Assembly: GCA_003508835.1 (NCBI GenBank)
Contig: PUFA01000006.1
Coordinates: 1,922,001 to 1,986,000, forward strand
Length of the DNA stretch: 64,000 nucleotides
Source: Eonycteris spelaea
Taxonomy: Eukaryota > Chordata > Mammalia > Chiroptera > Pteropodidae
Reading direction: 5' to 3'
Shown here in pieces: positions 28,440 through 51,064 of this stretch (positions are counted from its first letter, which is position 1; each line of letters begins with the position of its first letter). The position numbers and the translations under genes were made by a program. The notes beneath the pieces are model-generated. The model ran no database searches, was not told where the DNA came from, and saw nothing but the letters and a program-made list of their open reading frames with translations.

Positions 28440-29960
28440 AGCACTAGGTTTAAGCAGGAATGTTCAGGGCAACACTGTTCTTAACAAAATAAGCTGCAAG
28501 TGACCCAGTAGACTATATAAACTGTACACTGAGATAATGGAATACTACACAACAGTGAAAAAGAATAACTTCATCTGTATGTGTGACATTAATAAATCTC
28601 AAAAGCATAATTGTGAACAAAAAATAAATTTATAGGACTACGCTATGATTCCATTTAAATGGATTTTAAATATGGAGTAACAGGCACTGTTAACTTCCTA
28701 CTTTAAACAGAGAGAACCATACAAAATACATGAAGCAGTGGGTTTTAGCAATGGATAATAGGCAGCACAGGATTGTGACCCCTGAGAAAAGGGAGGAAAA
28801 CTGAAGTAGGGCATAGAAGCTTGAGTTAAGGAGACAGACACTGAAGTTTGAGGAGATGAAGGTGGCTGGAATTTGAGGCAGAATACTTGAAGGGATTGAA
28901 TTTTTCAGAGAGACTATGCTCGAGGTCTGGAGAGGTATCCCTTTGAGCCTTTGTCTAAGTACTGATAAAGCATAAGAACTTACCCAAGACTAGTAAGAAG
29001 ACCACTGAAAAGAAGTAGGCAGAACAATTCCTGGAGCTCACACGGGGCAGCAGACATACATAATACACAGCTCAAGCGGAATCTTTGGGATTTTGCCTTA
29101 GTGGTGGGGCTAAATTAGCTCTAGATAAAAGGCAGTTCTGGGCCTATCCTAGAAAAGCTTAAAAGTAAGCCTCATATAAATAAAAATTCCCTAAGTAGAA
29201 AAAAAAAAGCCTCAAAGGGATCCAACAAATTCTAAGAAGTAAAATACATGCCAGAAGTAAGAGCCAACACAACTTAAAGGAAGAAAACAAAACCCAGCAA
29301 CCAACAATGTAAATGCATAATTGATGTGCTATCCAGTAAAAAATAAGCCATTCAAAGTAGCAGGAAAATAAAAACAATTATCAGGATAAAAATCGATTGA
29401 TAGACCCAGAAATAACAAAAATGATAAAACTAGCATCTGAGGATATTGTAACTATGCTTCATATGTTCAAGAAGATAGAGTAAAGCATAAACATAACAAT
29501 AGAAATGGAAAATATAAAAAAAGATCCAGATGGAATTTCTAGAGATGAAAAATACAGTATCTGAAAATCACACTGCTTGGAACTGATTAGACACTGTGGA
29601 AGAAAAGATCAGTTAGCTTGAAGATATCTAAAATGAAGCAGAAAAAGAAAAGGCTGAAAATGGAGAGCATCAGTAACCTGTGAGACAGCATCATGCCACC
29701 TTTTATATGGGCAGATTGTGTCAGGAGAAAGGTGCGGAGGGGGAACAAAAATTGACAAAACAATGGCCAAAGTTTTTACAAATTTTATTAAGACTATAAC
29801 CTTTGAAGAAGTTCAATGAACCTCAAACACAATAAACAAAGCTCAAAACCACATTAAACCAATCACTGTAGTTTAAGAATAGATACATATTATGGTCAAA
29901 GCATAGAAAAGCAAAGGCAAGATTAACCAAAATTCAGGATAGTGTTTACCTCTATGGAGA
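28440..29960 (+). mobile_element. Old L1 fragments (3' end, then 5'/ORF1 region)
   Basis: 28440-28860 matches an L1M 3' end ('ataatggaatactacacaacagtg', 'gtgacattaataaatctcaaaagc'). About 28880-29960 resembles an L1/HAL1 5' and ORF1 region ('aaaactagcatctgaggatattgtaactatgcttcat'). Confidence 0.55.
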
Positions 29961-30154
29961 AGGATGAAAGGATGTGATCAGAGTTCAAAGGCTTCAAATG
30001 TATTAGCATGCACTTTTTCTCAAGTGACATAAAGGGCAAATAAGTTTTTACTTTTATTCTTTAAATTGCACATACACAATTTTTTGCATGTATAACAGAA
30101 CATAACAAACAAAATAAATTAGTGAAGTTCGTACATTCTCCTGAGTTATCTATA

Positions 30155-30350
30155 GCACAAGCCAAAAACCTGAGTCATCCTTGAACACTCCATTAATCAG
30201 TCCAATTAATTCTCTCTCAGTCTTTCTAGTCTCCCACCTCCCCTGCTACACCCTGGTCCAAGCCTCCTTCAACTGTACCTGGATCACTGAAAACTTCCTC
30301 TTCCTTAGAGCAGTCAAAGAAACCATTTTTAAATATGATTATATCTCTTT
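30155..30350 (+). mobile_element. L2 fragment
   Basis: The pieces 'gccaaaaacctgagtcatccttgaacactcc' and 'acaccctggtccaagcctcc' match L2 ORF2 in + orientation. Confidence 0.65.
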
Positions 30351-30389
30351 AGTCTGAATCTATTAATCTTGCCCCACTGGCTCTCTGAA

Positions 30390-30500
30390 GTAACAGAGAT
30401 AAGTAAATTGCCCAAAGCCACACAGCCAGGAAATGGCAGATAGGATTCAAAATCCTTCTTACTGGAGAGCCCAGTTTTTCCCACCCACTATCATGCCTTG
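30390..30500 (-). mobile_element. MIR SINE fragment
   Basis: The block 'aagtaaattgcccaaagccacacagccaggaaatggcag ... gattcaaaatcc' is MIR in reverse orientation. Confidence 0.75.
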
Positions 30501-31320
30501 AGCTGAAAAATATAATTCTGGGAAAGGCTTAGCCCCAGGCTGGTGTAAAGTAACCACTGGTTAAAGGATAGGTTGATTTTTTCTCCTCCAATTACCCCAT
30601 CACCATGGAGGGGACCTAGTGCCCAGGTGGGAATGAGAGCCACTGGAGAACTCAGACCTCAGGCCCTGGGGCCCATAATTGGGTCACAAACACGTGCTCT
30701 CTGCCCCAATTTTTTAAATCGTATTTACTCCCCTCGCTTGCAATTTGGGTGAAAGCACATGGAGGCCTGGCCCAGGTTCACTGGGCCATTAGGGGAACAG
30801 ACCAACGTGGCCGTGTAGCACAGCGTTAGGGTGGCAGTAAGAGGGGCAGGAGCAGGCACCGCCAAGGCCGTAGGACTTCTCCAGATGCTCCAAATAAATT
30901 TGAGTCCACAAAGATTCAGATGTTCTCCTTGGCAGCTTTGAGCATCCTCAGAATTCTTGTTTGTTATCTTTCCACCCTGCAGCAAGGCATTATCATGCTC
31001 TGAGTCCTTAGTGTCCGACACTGGGAATGACCAAGAGCAGATGTCCAGGAAATGGAAGGTCTGGCTAACTTCCATGAGCTCTTCAGGGCTGACTCAGGCA
31101 CCTCCTTGAAAAGTCTTTCATCCCAGACATACCCTTTTCGCCATGAGTCTCCACAGCTGTTCAAGTTCTCTGTATTGTGGGCTTTAAACTATTTGCCAAA
31201 TGAATGGAGGCTTGCAGGCTGACTCTTCTCTGAGTAGCTGCTAGGCCCAGTGGAATTCTTTCCTCTTCATTCACCTGCTCAGTGTATTTCAACATTTAAG
31301 GGATTACTGGATGGTACATA
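30500..31320. other. Unassigned intergenic sequence
   Basis: No recognised repeat. An open frame on the - strand (30725-31075, 116 codons) has no domain I know and no neighbouring splice structure. Confidence 0.35.
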
Positions 31321-31430
31321 CACTCACTTACTGAGCTCAAAGGTCACCTCCTCCAAGAAGCCTTTCTGATCTTCCCTTTTATGTGCTCCTCTTCATGGCC
31401 TCTGTACCTAGGTGGATCTCATCTCTTAGT
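31320..31430 (+). mobile_element. L2 3' fragment
   Basis: The segment 'aaaggtcacctcctccaagaagcctttctgatcttcc' is the conserved L2 3' region. Confidence 0.7.
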
Positions 31431-31439
31431 TAAAGAGAT

Positions 31440-31560
31440 CCACCTCTGCAGTAGATAGATCCTGGTTGGGATCCCAGATCTGTCGCTTGGAAGCTTGGGC
31501 AAGTTCCTCTTAGTTTTCCTGGTCAGTGAAATGGTTGGCTGATAAGTCCAAAAATGAGGT
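31440..31560 (+). mobile_element. MIR SINE fragment
   Basis: Follows MIR: 'gatcctggttgggatcccagatctgtcgcttgg', then 'cttgggcaagttcctcttagttttcctggtcagtgaaatgg'. Confidence 0.8.
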
Positions 31561-32189
31561 CCTGAACTACCAGGCTGAGTTGCCAGGATAGCCATTATGC
31601 CCTCAACCCTCGGAGAAGGGCAGGACATTTGCTGGTCTGAGTACCTGGGCTCTGTAAGGGGAGGAGGGGAAGTTACAGTGGGGTTCGTCCTTCTCTGCCC
31701 CAGAAAGGAGAGCCTAAAACAAGAATTTAGTACCGATGTTTGATTTGGGTGGTGTAAACCCCAAGGTACTGAAAGTGAGAAAAGGGAAGCGAGGCGGGGA
31801 AGAATGGGAGGTAATACAAAGTGATTGCAGGTGGAGTTCCGCTTCATGACAAGCCTCGAAGAAGCACAGCAGGTGTGCTACTTGGGCCATCTCCACACTG
31901 GCTGTTCCATTTGGAGTTACGGTGCCTTGCAGCAATTCAGAGAGATAAGAAAGGGAATTTATCTGCCTGGCTCTCCCCTATCTCCCATTGGTCAAATGTT
32001 TCCCCAGGAGCATGAACTCCCACACACTTCTGGGTTGCTAGTGGCTACCTGAGATGCCAGATCCTGTGCCCTATGGTGGGGTATTCCACCCAAGTCTGGA
32101 AGTAGGAGGAGGAGACAGAAACTCTGGGAATGTGGCTGGTGAGTGCTGGACAGAATATGATTCAATACATATACTGTGTCCAAACAGTG

Positions 32190-32300
32190 TAATACAGTTT
32201 TTCTCATTTACCAGAAGAGGAAACATGCACAGTGATCAAAGACCAAGGTCACATGCTAGTAAGTAGTAAATTCAGGATTTGAATACAGCCTGGCTCTGGA
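32190..32300 (-). mobile_element. MIR SINE fragment downstream of KLF17
   Basis: The block 'ctcatttaccagaagaggaaac' plus 'caaggtcacatgctagtaagtagtaaattcaggatttgaatacag' is MIR in reverse orientation. Confidence 0.75.
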
Positions 32301-32635
32301 AACTGTGCAAGACCAAGAAAAGGAACTTGGATTTTATGTAGCAGGCAAAAGAGAGTCACCGAAGAGTTTCAAGCTAGGGAGTGACAAGATAAAGACCTTG
32401 TCTCCATCTTCCCATTTGGCTAAACTCAGTGAAAGTAGGTGGCCCCAGAGAGGTAAGGGCATCCAAGCTAGTTTTTGAAGAGTCCCTGACTGGGTCCAGA
32501 GCTCCTATGTGTTTCAACACTGCCTCATAATCTTTCTCGATCTTCATCTAGGCCTATACCTACCAAAGAGACTAGCTGGTCAGAGGCAGGCAGGATATGG
32601 GTGCAAAAGATAAAATGAGGGAAGACGAGGTAGAC

Positions 32636-42569
<9,934 letters not shown>

Positions 42570-43109
42570 CTCAGCCTGGGATCCGCTGCGCCTCGGGACT
42601 GTGCGCGGGTCCGGACAGCATCAGAGCAGAACTGAGCCCCGCCGCCCTGGCGTCGCAGGTCGGGTGTCGTGGCAGCTTCACGCCACAATCACAGCGCTCG
42701 ACTTCTACTTCCCGCCGCGCTAGGGTGGGGGGAGGGGCGGAGCCAATGGCCGCACCCACCGACCCACCCGGGAGCAGCTGCCCCACCCCGCCTGGCTCAG
42801 CCTGCCCAGAAACCTCAGGGCAGGCCTCAGACCTCCATCACTTCTTAAGTTTTATATCGGGCCCACCCTACCTCCCCTTCTCCCCTTCGATCTGAGCGTC
42901 ATCCCCAAATAGGGATGAGGACACCGAGGTTTCAGATTCCCGCCTGAAACAGGGAAGGAGGCTGGAAAGAGTGGGTATCTGGGCGCAGGGCGTCTGCAGG
43001 ACAGTGGAGTCTCCACCACCACCCTACCAGGTCAGGGCTTTTGCCATATGCTCCCCAAGGCCTGGATTTTCTCCACCACGTACCTCTGTCCCTTATGAGT
43101 ACAAACCCA

Positions 43110-44560
43110 AGACTGGGAGTTCCATGGTACAACGTCTTCATTCTACTATACTTATTGAGTACCTATTGTGTCCGAACGCTTTTTGGGAGTAGGGACGCAA
43201 TGGCAAACAAGACAGAACAAACTTAGGTCAAGGAATTTTCATTCTAAATGGGCAGACAGGAAATAAACATAATAAAGTCAAATATAATTTTAGACGGTGG
43301 TGAGCGCTATGGAGGAACATACCAGAGAAATGCGAGCTGAGAACTAAGAGCTTAAAAGGAGCCAGGCATAGGAAGATTGGAGGGATCTGAGGCAAGAAAG
43401 AGCTTGACTTGCTAGAAGGAAAATAGGACAGCTAGGTGACCTCCTGGCTTTGAGCAAGGAGGCGAGAAGAATGACATGAAGACGGAGATGAGAAGTGTTG
43501 AACGATCATGGACAGTAGTTTGGATTTTATTCTGAGTGTGATGGGAAGCCGCTGAAGGATTTTAAACAGGAATTTGATGTGATCCGATTTAAGTTTTTAA
43601 AATAATCATTGGGTTCCTTTGAGGCTTATGGATTATAGAGGACAAGAAGGAAGCAAACACACCAGTTAGAAAGCTAAAGGAGCTCTCCAAGAAAAAGATG
43701 TCAGTGTGGGGGTTGGTGGTGGTGATGACAGAATATTTTTTTTAATTAAAGGAGACAGGGTTTGGTAATGGATTGGAATGGTAAAAGGCTGGGAGGGAAA
43801 TAGGCATCAAACATGATTCCTAGATGACTGGCTTGAGCACCTGAGTGGTGACTACACCATATGGTGATATGGAAAAATAGGAAGAGGAACAGATTTGGAA
43901 ACAGCTGAAATAAGAATTCCATTTTAGACACATTGGTTTTGAAATGGCTATTAAATACACTCAGGGAGAGGCCAGGACTGTAAATGGAAATTTGGGGTTG
44001 TCAGCATAGACATGGTGGTTATAAATCCATTAGAGTGGATGATGTAACCAGGGAGATAGTTAGAGAAAGGACTGAGGACGGAACCTGGAGAAGGCCCACA
44101 TTAAGGCACAGCAGGAGCAATGCGGTCATCCAAAAAGACTCTAGAATAATAGCCAGAAAAGCAGGAAGAAAGTCAGGAGACTATATTCCCAGAAGTCAGG
44201 GGAAGCCCGTATTTAAAAGAGGGGCTATTTGACTGCAGGAAACAAATGCTGCTAAGAGCCAAGTGAGAGCCTATTGGATTTGGCAAGATGAAGGTCATCG
44301 GTGACTTTGACAAGAGCAGATACAGAGGACGTTAGCTGATTGGAGTGGGGAGAAGAGAATAGGGTTGTTGACATGCAGACACTGAGACCCTGTCTGTAAA
44401 CAACTCTTTCAAAGAAGTTTTGCTGTGAATCAGGACAGAGAAATGAGGTGGTAGCTGGAAGGGGATTAAGGGAGGCTGATGGGGATCTACCAATAAAAAG
44501 AAAGCAATACTGAAGCAGAGAGGGTACTTAATTATAGGAGCAACATTGATAAGAAAGGAC
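43110..44560 (-). mobile_element. L2 ORF2, antisense
   Basis: 'tggattttattctgagtgtgatgggaagccgctgaagg', 'ttggggttgtcagcatagacatgg' and 'aacaactctttcaaagaagttttgctgtgaa' are the reverse complement of L2 reverse-transcriptase sequence. About 1.4 kb is recognisable upstream of KLF17, with no open frame remaining. Confidence 0.7.
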
Positions 44561-45025
44561 AGGACCCAGGGAACGAACAGACGAGTGGGTCTTGGTGAGA
44601 GCAGGAACATTTGCTGTATCATTAACAGATGGGGTAACAAGAGTCTTAAGCATCTTGCTGTCTCCAACTACTAGCGTGGGGTGGAACTGAGAGCAGGCCC
44701 TTGAGAAATAGTGGCTATGCTCTATGGCGAATACCTGCTCAGTCATCACCTCCTGGGGCCATGTCTGACTCCCATTTAATGCCTCTTTCAGTTACGATGC
44801 ACCTAGTGTTTCTCCCAAAATGGCACTAAGAAAATATTTGTGGAATAAATATTTGACACACAGAGCAGATCGTTTTTTAACACCTCACTTCTCTATAGGA
44901 TGAAATTATTTTCATAATTCAAATTTCATATTTTCAAAAGAGTATGAAATGAAATGAAATAATGTCCAGAAAAGAAATATAGAAGTGAAAATTTTCTTTT
45001 ACAAAGTTTTGTATGTATATTCATG

Positions 45026-45105
45026 CCAGTAAAATAAATAAATACATATGATTAATATTATGACAAAAAAAATGAAAAAAGTACAACTATTTATTTCAGT
45101 TATTT
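45026..45105 (+). repeat. Left copy of a ~75-bp direct repeat
   Basis: Shares 'ccagtaaaataa', 'attaatattatg' and 'aaaaaagtacaactatttatttcagt', plus a terminal 'acctg', with 47462-47533. The order is conserved and a few short indels separate the copies. The intervening 2.4 kb contains an antisense L1 and a MIR. Confidence 0.75.
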
Positions 45106-45734
45106 TCACATCCACCTGATTGCACTTTGATCCTTTCATTATAGGCTGATGTACCTTACGTAAATGATCCTCTAGAACTAAAGTGAATTTTAGTTCACAA
45201 AGCCGCTAAATTGCATCACTGATATAACATTTATTTTCCTGATTTGTCTTTCATTTTAAAACAACTAAGAATTTTAAAAATACATTTCCATTTTAAAAGT
45301 ATGATTTAAATTCAGTAAAATATGTCATCTATGAACTAAAACTGGCACTTAACCAAACAAAAATAGTTTGCCTTTCATTTTGTACTCTGCTTCCCTGTTC
45401 TAAATTTTAACACAAAATTCCACCTGGTTACACTGAATGACAGAACTGAAATAAGTCATTCTGTCTCTTTGCCTTCATAATCACTGACTATAAATATCAT
45501 GATTTTTGAAGCTACTGTATAAATATAGGCATAATTAATAGCACAGAATCTGGAGACAGACCAGTGCCTAAGGTGAGCTCTAAACAGGTGTGGCTGAGTC
45601 TGTGAGTGTCTGCGTGACCACGTAACAGGCATTCTCCAATTAACTTCCGTGTAGAATACAATATTTGTTAAAGAGGGTCTGTAACAAAAGTACGCTAATG
45701 TAATTTGTACCTATTTTTGTGAGTTTTGTCTTTA

Positions 45735-46424
45735 TTTTTTTATGAGATATAATTAACATAAAACATTATATTAGTTTTGGGTGCACTAATATATATGATT
45801 AGCTATTTGTATATTTTGCAAACGATCACCACGGTAAGTTTAGTTAACGTCCATTAACACACATCGCCACAGACTCTTTTCTTATGATGAAAACTTTAAG
45901 ATCTCTCAGCAACTTTCAAATATGTAATGCATTATTATTAACTACAGTCCCCATGCTATACATTATATCCCAGGACTTACTTATCTTATAACTGGAAGTT
46001 TGTACCTTTTGATCACTTTCACCCATTTCACCCACCCTGCCTCTGACAACCATCGATCTGTTCTCTGTGTTTATGAGTTGTGTTTTTTTTGTTTTAGATT
46101 CCACATTAGTGAGATCATACAGTATTTGTCTTTCTCTGACTTATTTCACTTAGCATGTTGCCCTCAAGATCTACCCATGTTGTCACAAATGGCAAGATTT
46201 CTTTCTTTTCTTTGGCTGAATTTATATATATATAAATTATCTATTCATACATATATATATATACAATATATATTTATATATATCATTATTCATCTATCAA
46301 TAAACACTTAAGTTGCTTTCAGATCTTGGCTATTGTAGATAACGCAGCAAGTGAACATGGGGGCATATATGTTTTCAAATTAGTGTTTTCTTTTCCTTCA
46401 GATAAATATTCAGAATCATATGGT

Positions 46425-46456
<32 letters not shown>

Positions 46457-46765
46457 GAGGAATCTCCATACTTTTTCCTTAGTGGTTGGACCAATTTATA
46501 TTCCCACCAACAGTGCAGAAGGGTTCCCTTTTCTTCATATCCCCACCAACTTGTCATTTCTTGTTTTTTTGAGGGTAGCCATTTTAACAGGTATAAAGTG
46601 ATATCTCAGTGTGGCCTTGATTTGCATTTCCCTGATATTAGTAATGTTGAGCATCTTTTTATATATATAACTGTTGGCCATCTGTGTTCTTGGGAAAATA
46701 TCTATTCAGATCCTCTGCTCATTTTTTAATCAGATTATTTATTTATTTATTTATTTAGGCTATTG
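45735..46765 (-). mobile_element. L1 3' end, antisense
   Basis: Reverse complement of an L1 3' UTR and ORF2 terminus: 'gatataattaacataaaacattat', 'caaccatcgatctgttctctgtg', 'cccaccaacagtgcagaagggttccc'. A 27-base T run (46431-46457) and a TA-rich stretch (46222-46286) lie inside it. Confidence 0.85.
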
Positions 46766-46799
46766 AGTTGTGAGTTCCTTATAATTTTGCACCATCTGG

Positions 46800-46935
46800 T
46801 TAAGAAATGAAATCTGGAGTTTGGGTCTGGGTTTAAATCCCAGCGTTGGCTCTGGTTCTGAGATTATGGGATCTGTGATTTAATCTACCTGATTCTCACT
46901 TGCTTTATTAGCAACCAGCACCTGAGAGGATTAGC
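46800..46935 (+). mobile_element. MIR SINE fragment
   Basis: The stretch 'tctggagtttgggtctgggtttaaatcccagcgttggctctg' matches the tRNA-derived to core part of MIR. Confidence 0.75.
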
Positions 46936-47461
46936 TTTGTGATTTATCAATGATCCATTCAGTTCACTGTGAATAATTCATTTATTCCATCAAACTCCCT
47001 AGGGCAAGGCTGGACAAGACAGACCCAGCCCCCTCTTCAGCTTTTTAATCTACAGCCTATTTTTGTTGTGAACATCTGAACACCAGGAGCTTGTGGAAAA
47101 GAGGGCTTTCTCTGAGGCTCTGCCTCCAGCAGCAATCTAAAACTATACCCCATCATTGGCTGACTGTCCTAGAGAAACATGCCCTGGGCCTGGGAATGGC
47201 TCAGGGGCAGACATGTACCCTGTCTTCCCTGTCACTCCCCAGAACCCAGGTCATTCTGGAATCTAGTCCTGGGTCAGTAAGCTATCCACACACCCCCTGC
47301 CCCACTCGCAAAGAAGGACAGGGTCATGAGAACCTTCAGTCTGAAGCCAGTCAGAAGCACACATAACTACCTGGGTGTCTTATAGAATTGAACCCTTAAC
47401 CTGTGTAATCTGATGCTGTCTCCAGGAAGATAGTGTCAGAATTGAGTTGCATTGCAGGACA

Positions 47462-47533
47462 CCAGTAAAATAAGTACATACAATTAATATTATGGTACAA
47501 AAAATTGAAAAAAGTACAACTATTTATTTCAGT
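47462..47533 (+). repeat. Right copy of a ~75-bp direct repeat
   Basis: Second copy of the segment at 45026-45105, in the same orientation. The family is not recognised. It may be two halves of one old element or a small segmental duplication. Confidence 0.75.
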
Positions 47534-47539
47534 CATCTA

Positions 47540-48740
47540 CCTGCTGGTATCTGAGAATTGCTTGTTGATATGGGGAAGCTTCCCCTATGCACGATTTGGA
47601 GCTGAGTCCAGGAACATAGGAGTTTGATAAAATGTTAGAAAATGATAGATGGTTCTTAATGTCTTACCTCCCATTCTTTGCTGAAGCAGAAACCTATTTC
47701 CTTTAGTAGAAGTTATAATAAAGGTGACGGAGGCTGTCTAGCAAGAGTGCTAGAGGACAGTACTATGTATTGGAATGTTCGCTTCAATTATTCTCTTCAT
47801 GAGAAAAAAAAGCAAATCTTAAAATCTAAATAATCTAAAATGCATGTTTGTATTATACTCTACACTGGTACAATCAGAGGAAAATACATTTTGTTTTTAA
47901 GGAAAAATTTCAGATCGGTCTGACTTGTCCAAGGATTAAAACTTGCTTGATTACATAAACTTGGGTATTGTATAAAATTGCTTCTGAGCTAGCAGTTAAT
48001 ATGAGAAAGGGTTTGTTTATGCTTTGTTTTGTTTAACCCATTTAAAGTGTTAGAAGTTCAGCTTCTTTGTTTCTTAGGAGTTCAAGCAATATTGGATTTA
48101 TGTAAGCTCTTATTAGTCTTTTTAAACCAATCAGAGCAAGTCTTTAATTTGAGGCTTTAAATCTAATTTTTTTATACCCTTAGGAGGTGGGGAAAATATT
48201 CCACACCTGCACAATGAGATTTAAGGCTTTTCTCATTTACAGGCTTATGGAGTTTGCAGCTTCAGTTTTACATTAGTTGGCATGGATGCAGAACCACAAA
48301 AATTCACCAGTCCAGATCTCCAAAGGCTCTTTCTTTCTGTTGGGCACAAAATATTTTATGTGATTTGGTCTCACAAATCAACAATCAGACAAACAAAAAG
48401 AGCTAACAAAACTGATTATCTGTCACCTCTCACCCTACAGAGAGATCACCCAGCAGAGATCACCAATGGTCAAACCATAAAATGAGGTTCCTGATTATTG
48501 CTGCTCCCTGTGAAGAAAACTCATCACCTTGCACAAATTAGGCTCTTGTACACACATATGGCCTTCAGCAAGCAGTCCTGCCTAGCCCAGTGGTCTGATA
48601 CCTTCTGAGTAGGGCGAAACCCATTTGTATAGCGCATAAAGAAAAGAGGACTCTTTGGACTTTATGAAATGAACTCCCTGGAGCCATGAACAATAATATC
48701 AACTGGGACATAATGGGAGTGCCTTTAGGGTATTCTCGAA
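47540..48740. other. Unassigned intergenic sequence
   Basis: No gene or named repeat was identified. An open frame at 48282-48485 has no recognised domain. Confidence 0.35.
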
Positions 48741-48750
48741 CACTTGAAAC

Positions 48751-49260
48751 TGTTGTGGCCACCAGCCCCCTATAGACACACAGACCACCAGAAATCAGTG
48801 AGTTATAGGAAAACACTCTTTATTCAGCCAGCTGGGTCTGCCAGGAGTACACAGACCCCAAATTAAGCAGCCCCGAAATGTAGAGGTACAGGGTTTTTAA
48901 GCTCTAAATCCCATTCTTCATCCTGTTTGAACACACAAGTCTATTTTTCTTCTTTTTACTAACTGTCAACCCACAGGTCGGTTGTGCAAGTGAGAGATAC
49001 AGAAGCAGAAAGCTTATTGTTAGAGTGTCACATTCCCATGGGCAATAGCCAAACAGTAATTTTCCCAGCCAGCACAAAACCACAGAAACATCAGCCATGA
49101 GCACCCTGGAGAAGCCTCCACCTGCAGGGGCTGATAAGCATAAGGATCCCACCTTGAAAGGGCAATATAAGGTGAAAACCTTAGACAAGCAATGTTCAAG
49201 CCTAACCTGAGAGCATCGTGGATGGATACCCTAAAAGCCAAAGACTCTGACCTTCTGCCC
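48751..49260 (-). mobile_element. Probable ERV1-type LTR, antisense
   Basis: The + strand begins TGTTGTGGCCACC, so the - strand ends GGTGGCCACAACA, a common LTR terminus. AATAAAGAGTG on the - strand (near 48818) is a poly(A) signal. The distal end is not resolved. No viral gene is visible. Confidence 0.5.
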
Positions 49261-49429
49261 ACATGTCCTAGCCCACTGGCATGGACCATTGCCGCCAGTC
49301 AACAGAGCTCACCTTGGAGACGCTAAGGATTTTCATTCCTACTCTCTGTTGCATAAGACTGTACTTTCCCTCTCTGTGCTTTGCTGCTTAATTTGGGGTC
49401 TGTGTACTCCTGGCAGACCCAGATGGCTG
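48825..49429. repeat. 47-bp near-perfect inverted repeat around a 511-bp spacer
   Basis: 48825-48871 and 49383-49429 are reverse complements at 46 of 47 positions (the mismatch is G vs T in the sixth to seventh base from the outer end). Similarity drops sharply outside the arms. The left arm lies in the R-region side of an LTR, so the right arm may come from a second LTR in the other orientation. Confidence 0.9.
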
Positions 49430-49689
49430 TGCTATCTGATTGGTTTGTCTAAGAAGGTTCCACTCAATAAGCCTGGCAAAAGCCTGTGGAAAGACACAAA
49501 CACATTTAAGGGCCGCTTTCCTTGCTTGTGACACCAGTTCTTCCCTGCTATGTCTTTTTCTCTGTGTTTCCTTGGCTTTTAAACAGAACACTTCTCCCCC
49601 ACAAGCAATTCTCCAACACCAGCTGGGGTCCTATTATTTAACTCAATTCTGACACTATCTACCCAGAGACGGATCAGATTCTACAGACT

Positions 49690-50390
49690 GAGGGCTCGCC
49701 TACAAGGCTATCCTTCCCCCACCCCACTCTGCCCTCCACCATCTCTGCCTCAGACTCCTAATAGCAAGCCAGGTTGTCACCTGTGCTTCTGACTAACTGG
49801 CTATAGATGGAAGGTTTAATATCTCCTCCTTGGATTTGATTAATTTGCTGGAGTGGCTTTCAAGAACTCAGAGAAATATTTTACTTATTATATCACCAGT
49901 TTATTACAAAATGACATAACTCAGGAATAGCCAGATGGAAGAGATGTACAGGGGCAAGGTATGGGAAAGGGGGCAAAGCTTCCACACTCTCAGGTGCACC
50001 CCTCTCCTGAATTTCCACATGTTCACCAGCCTGGAAAGTTCTCTGAATCCTGTCTTTTTTGGTTTTTATGGAGGCTTCATTATATAGGCATAATTGATTA
50101 AATCACTGGCCATTGGTGATTGAACCTCCAGCCCCTCTTCCCTCCCCAGAAGACAGAGAGATGGAACTGAAATTTTCAACCCTCTAATCACATGGATGGT
50201 TGTCCTGGCAACCAGTCCCCTTCCTTAAGTGGGATCCAAAAGTCACCCCATTAACACTACAAAAGACACCTTTATGCTCTTATCGCATAGGAAATTCCAA
50301 GGGTTTTAAGAGCCCTGTGTCAGAAACCTGGAAGAAGACCAAATAAATATCTTTTATTAAAAAAAAAAATCACAATACACAGTAGGGAAC
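49690..50390 (-). mobile_element. ERVL-type LTR (MLT2-like), antisense
   Basis: The series 'gatttgattaatttgctggagtggctttcaagaactcag', 'atgacataactcaggaatagccagatgg' and 'attggtgattgaacctccagcccc' matches an old mammalian ERVL LTR that I associate with MLT2. Family naming is from memory. Confidence 0.5.
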
Positions 50391-51064
50391 TGGCAGGATA
50401 TCTTAAGCTTGACCGTCTTCCTTGGTGGCCGCTGGCCAACAGGCAACTCCAAATCCTAGGTGTACAGGCTGCTCGAGGGTAGCAACCTCTTGTTACCCTG
50501 CCGTGTCTCTCCGATTTCCTTTCCTCCTGCTCAACCAGTCACAGAAAGCCGACCAAGTCCTCTCTCGTCCAGTGTGGGCATAACATGCCGGTTGGATTAC
50601 TTCCAACATCTCTACAAGATTCTCTTAGGCCACCGCCTCTCGGGGACGGGTATGAAATATCTTCCTCCTCCCGCACTGAAAAGGGAAGAAAAGCCATGGC
50701 TCTTCTCCTGAGGCCAAAGACTCCTGTCTTTCTTTCTCTGCTTCTTTTTCTCCTGTTTACATGAAGCGGGAGCAGATCGGGGATGATGGTTAAGGATAGC
50801 AGAGCTAGTGGCTTACCTCTTAAGTCCCCAAATCCTTGTAGCCTGGGGCAGTCTCCCAGCTCTCATTAAAGGCACTTCTTCCAGCCCTTGCTACACTTCT
50901 TGAAGGGGATTCTGGCTCCAGACATTACAGAGTAATATTTCCAAGGAAGGTGGTGGTCCACACGTGGATGTCCCCAGGGCTTGCTAGACCTCTTGGGCAA
51001 TGCGCAGTTATGGGCTTCCTTTGTCCAAACCCACACTTTTCCAGTGGCCAGTCCCCATGCTAAT

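Noticed and set aside
44332..44667. 111-codon - strand frame
   Set aside because: It lies at the end of an antisense L2 and shows no domain beyond repeat-derived sequence.
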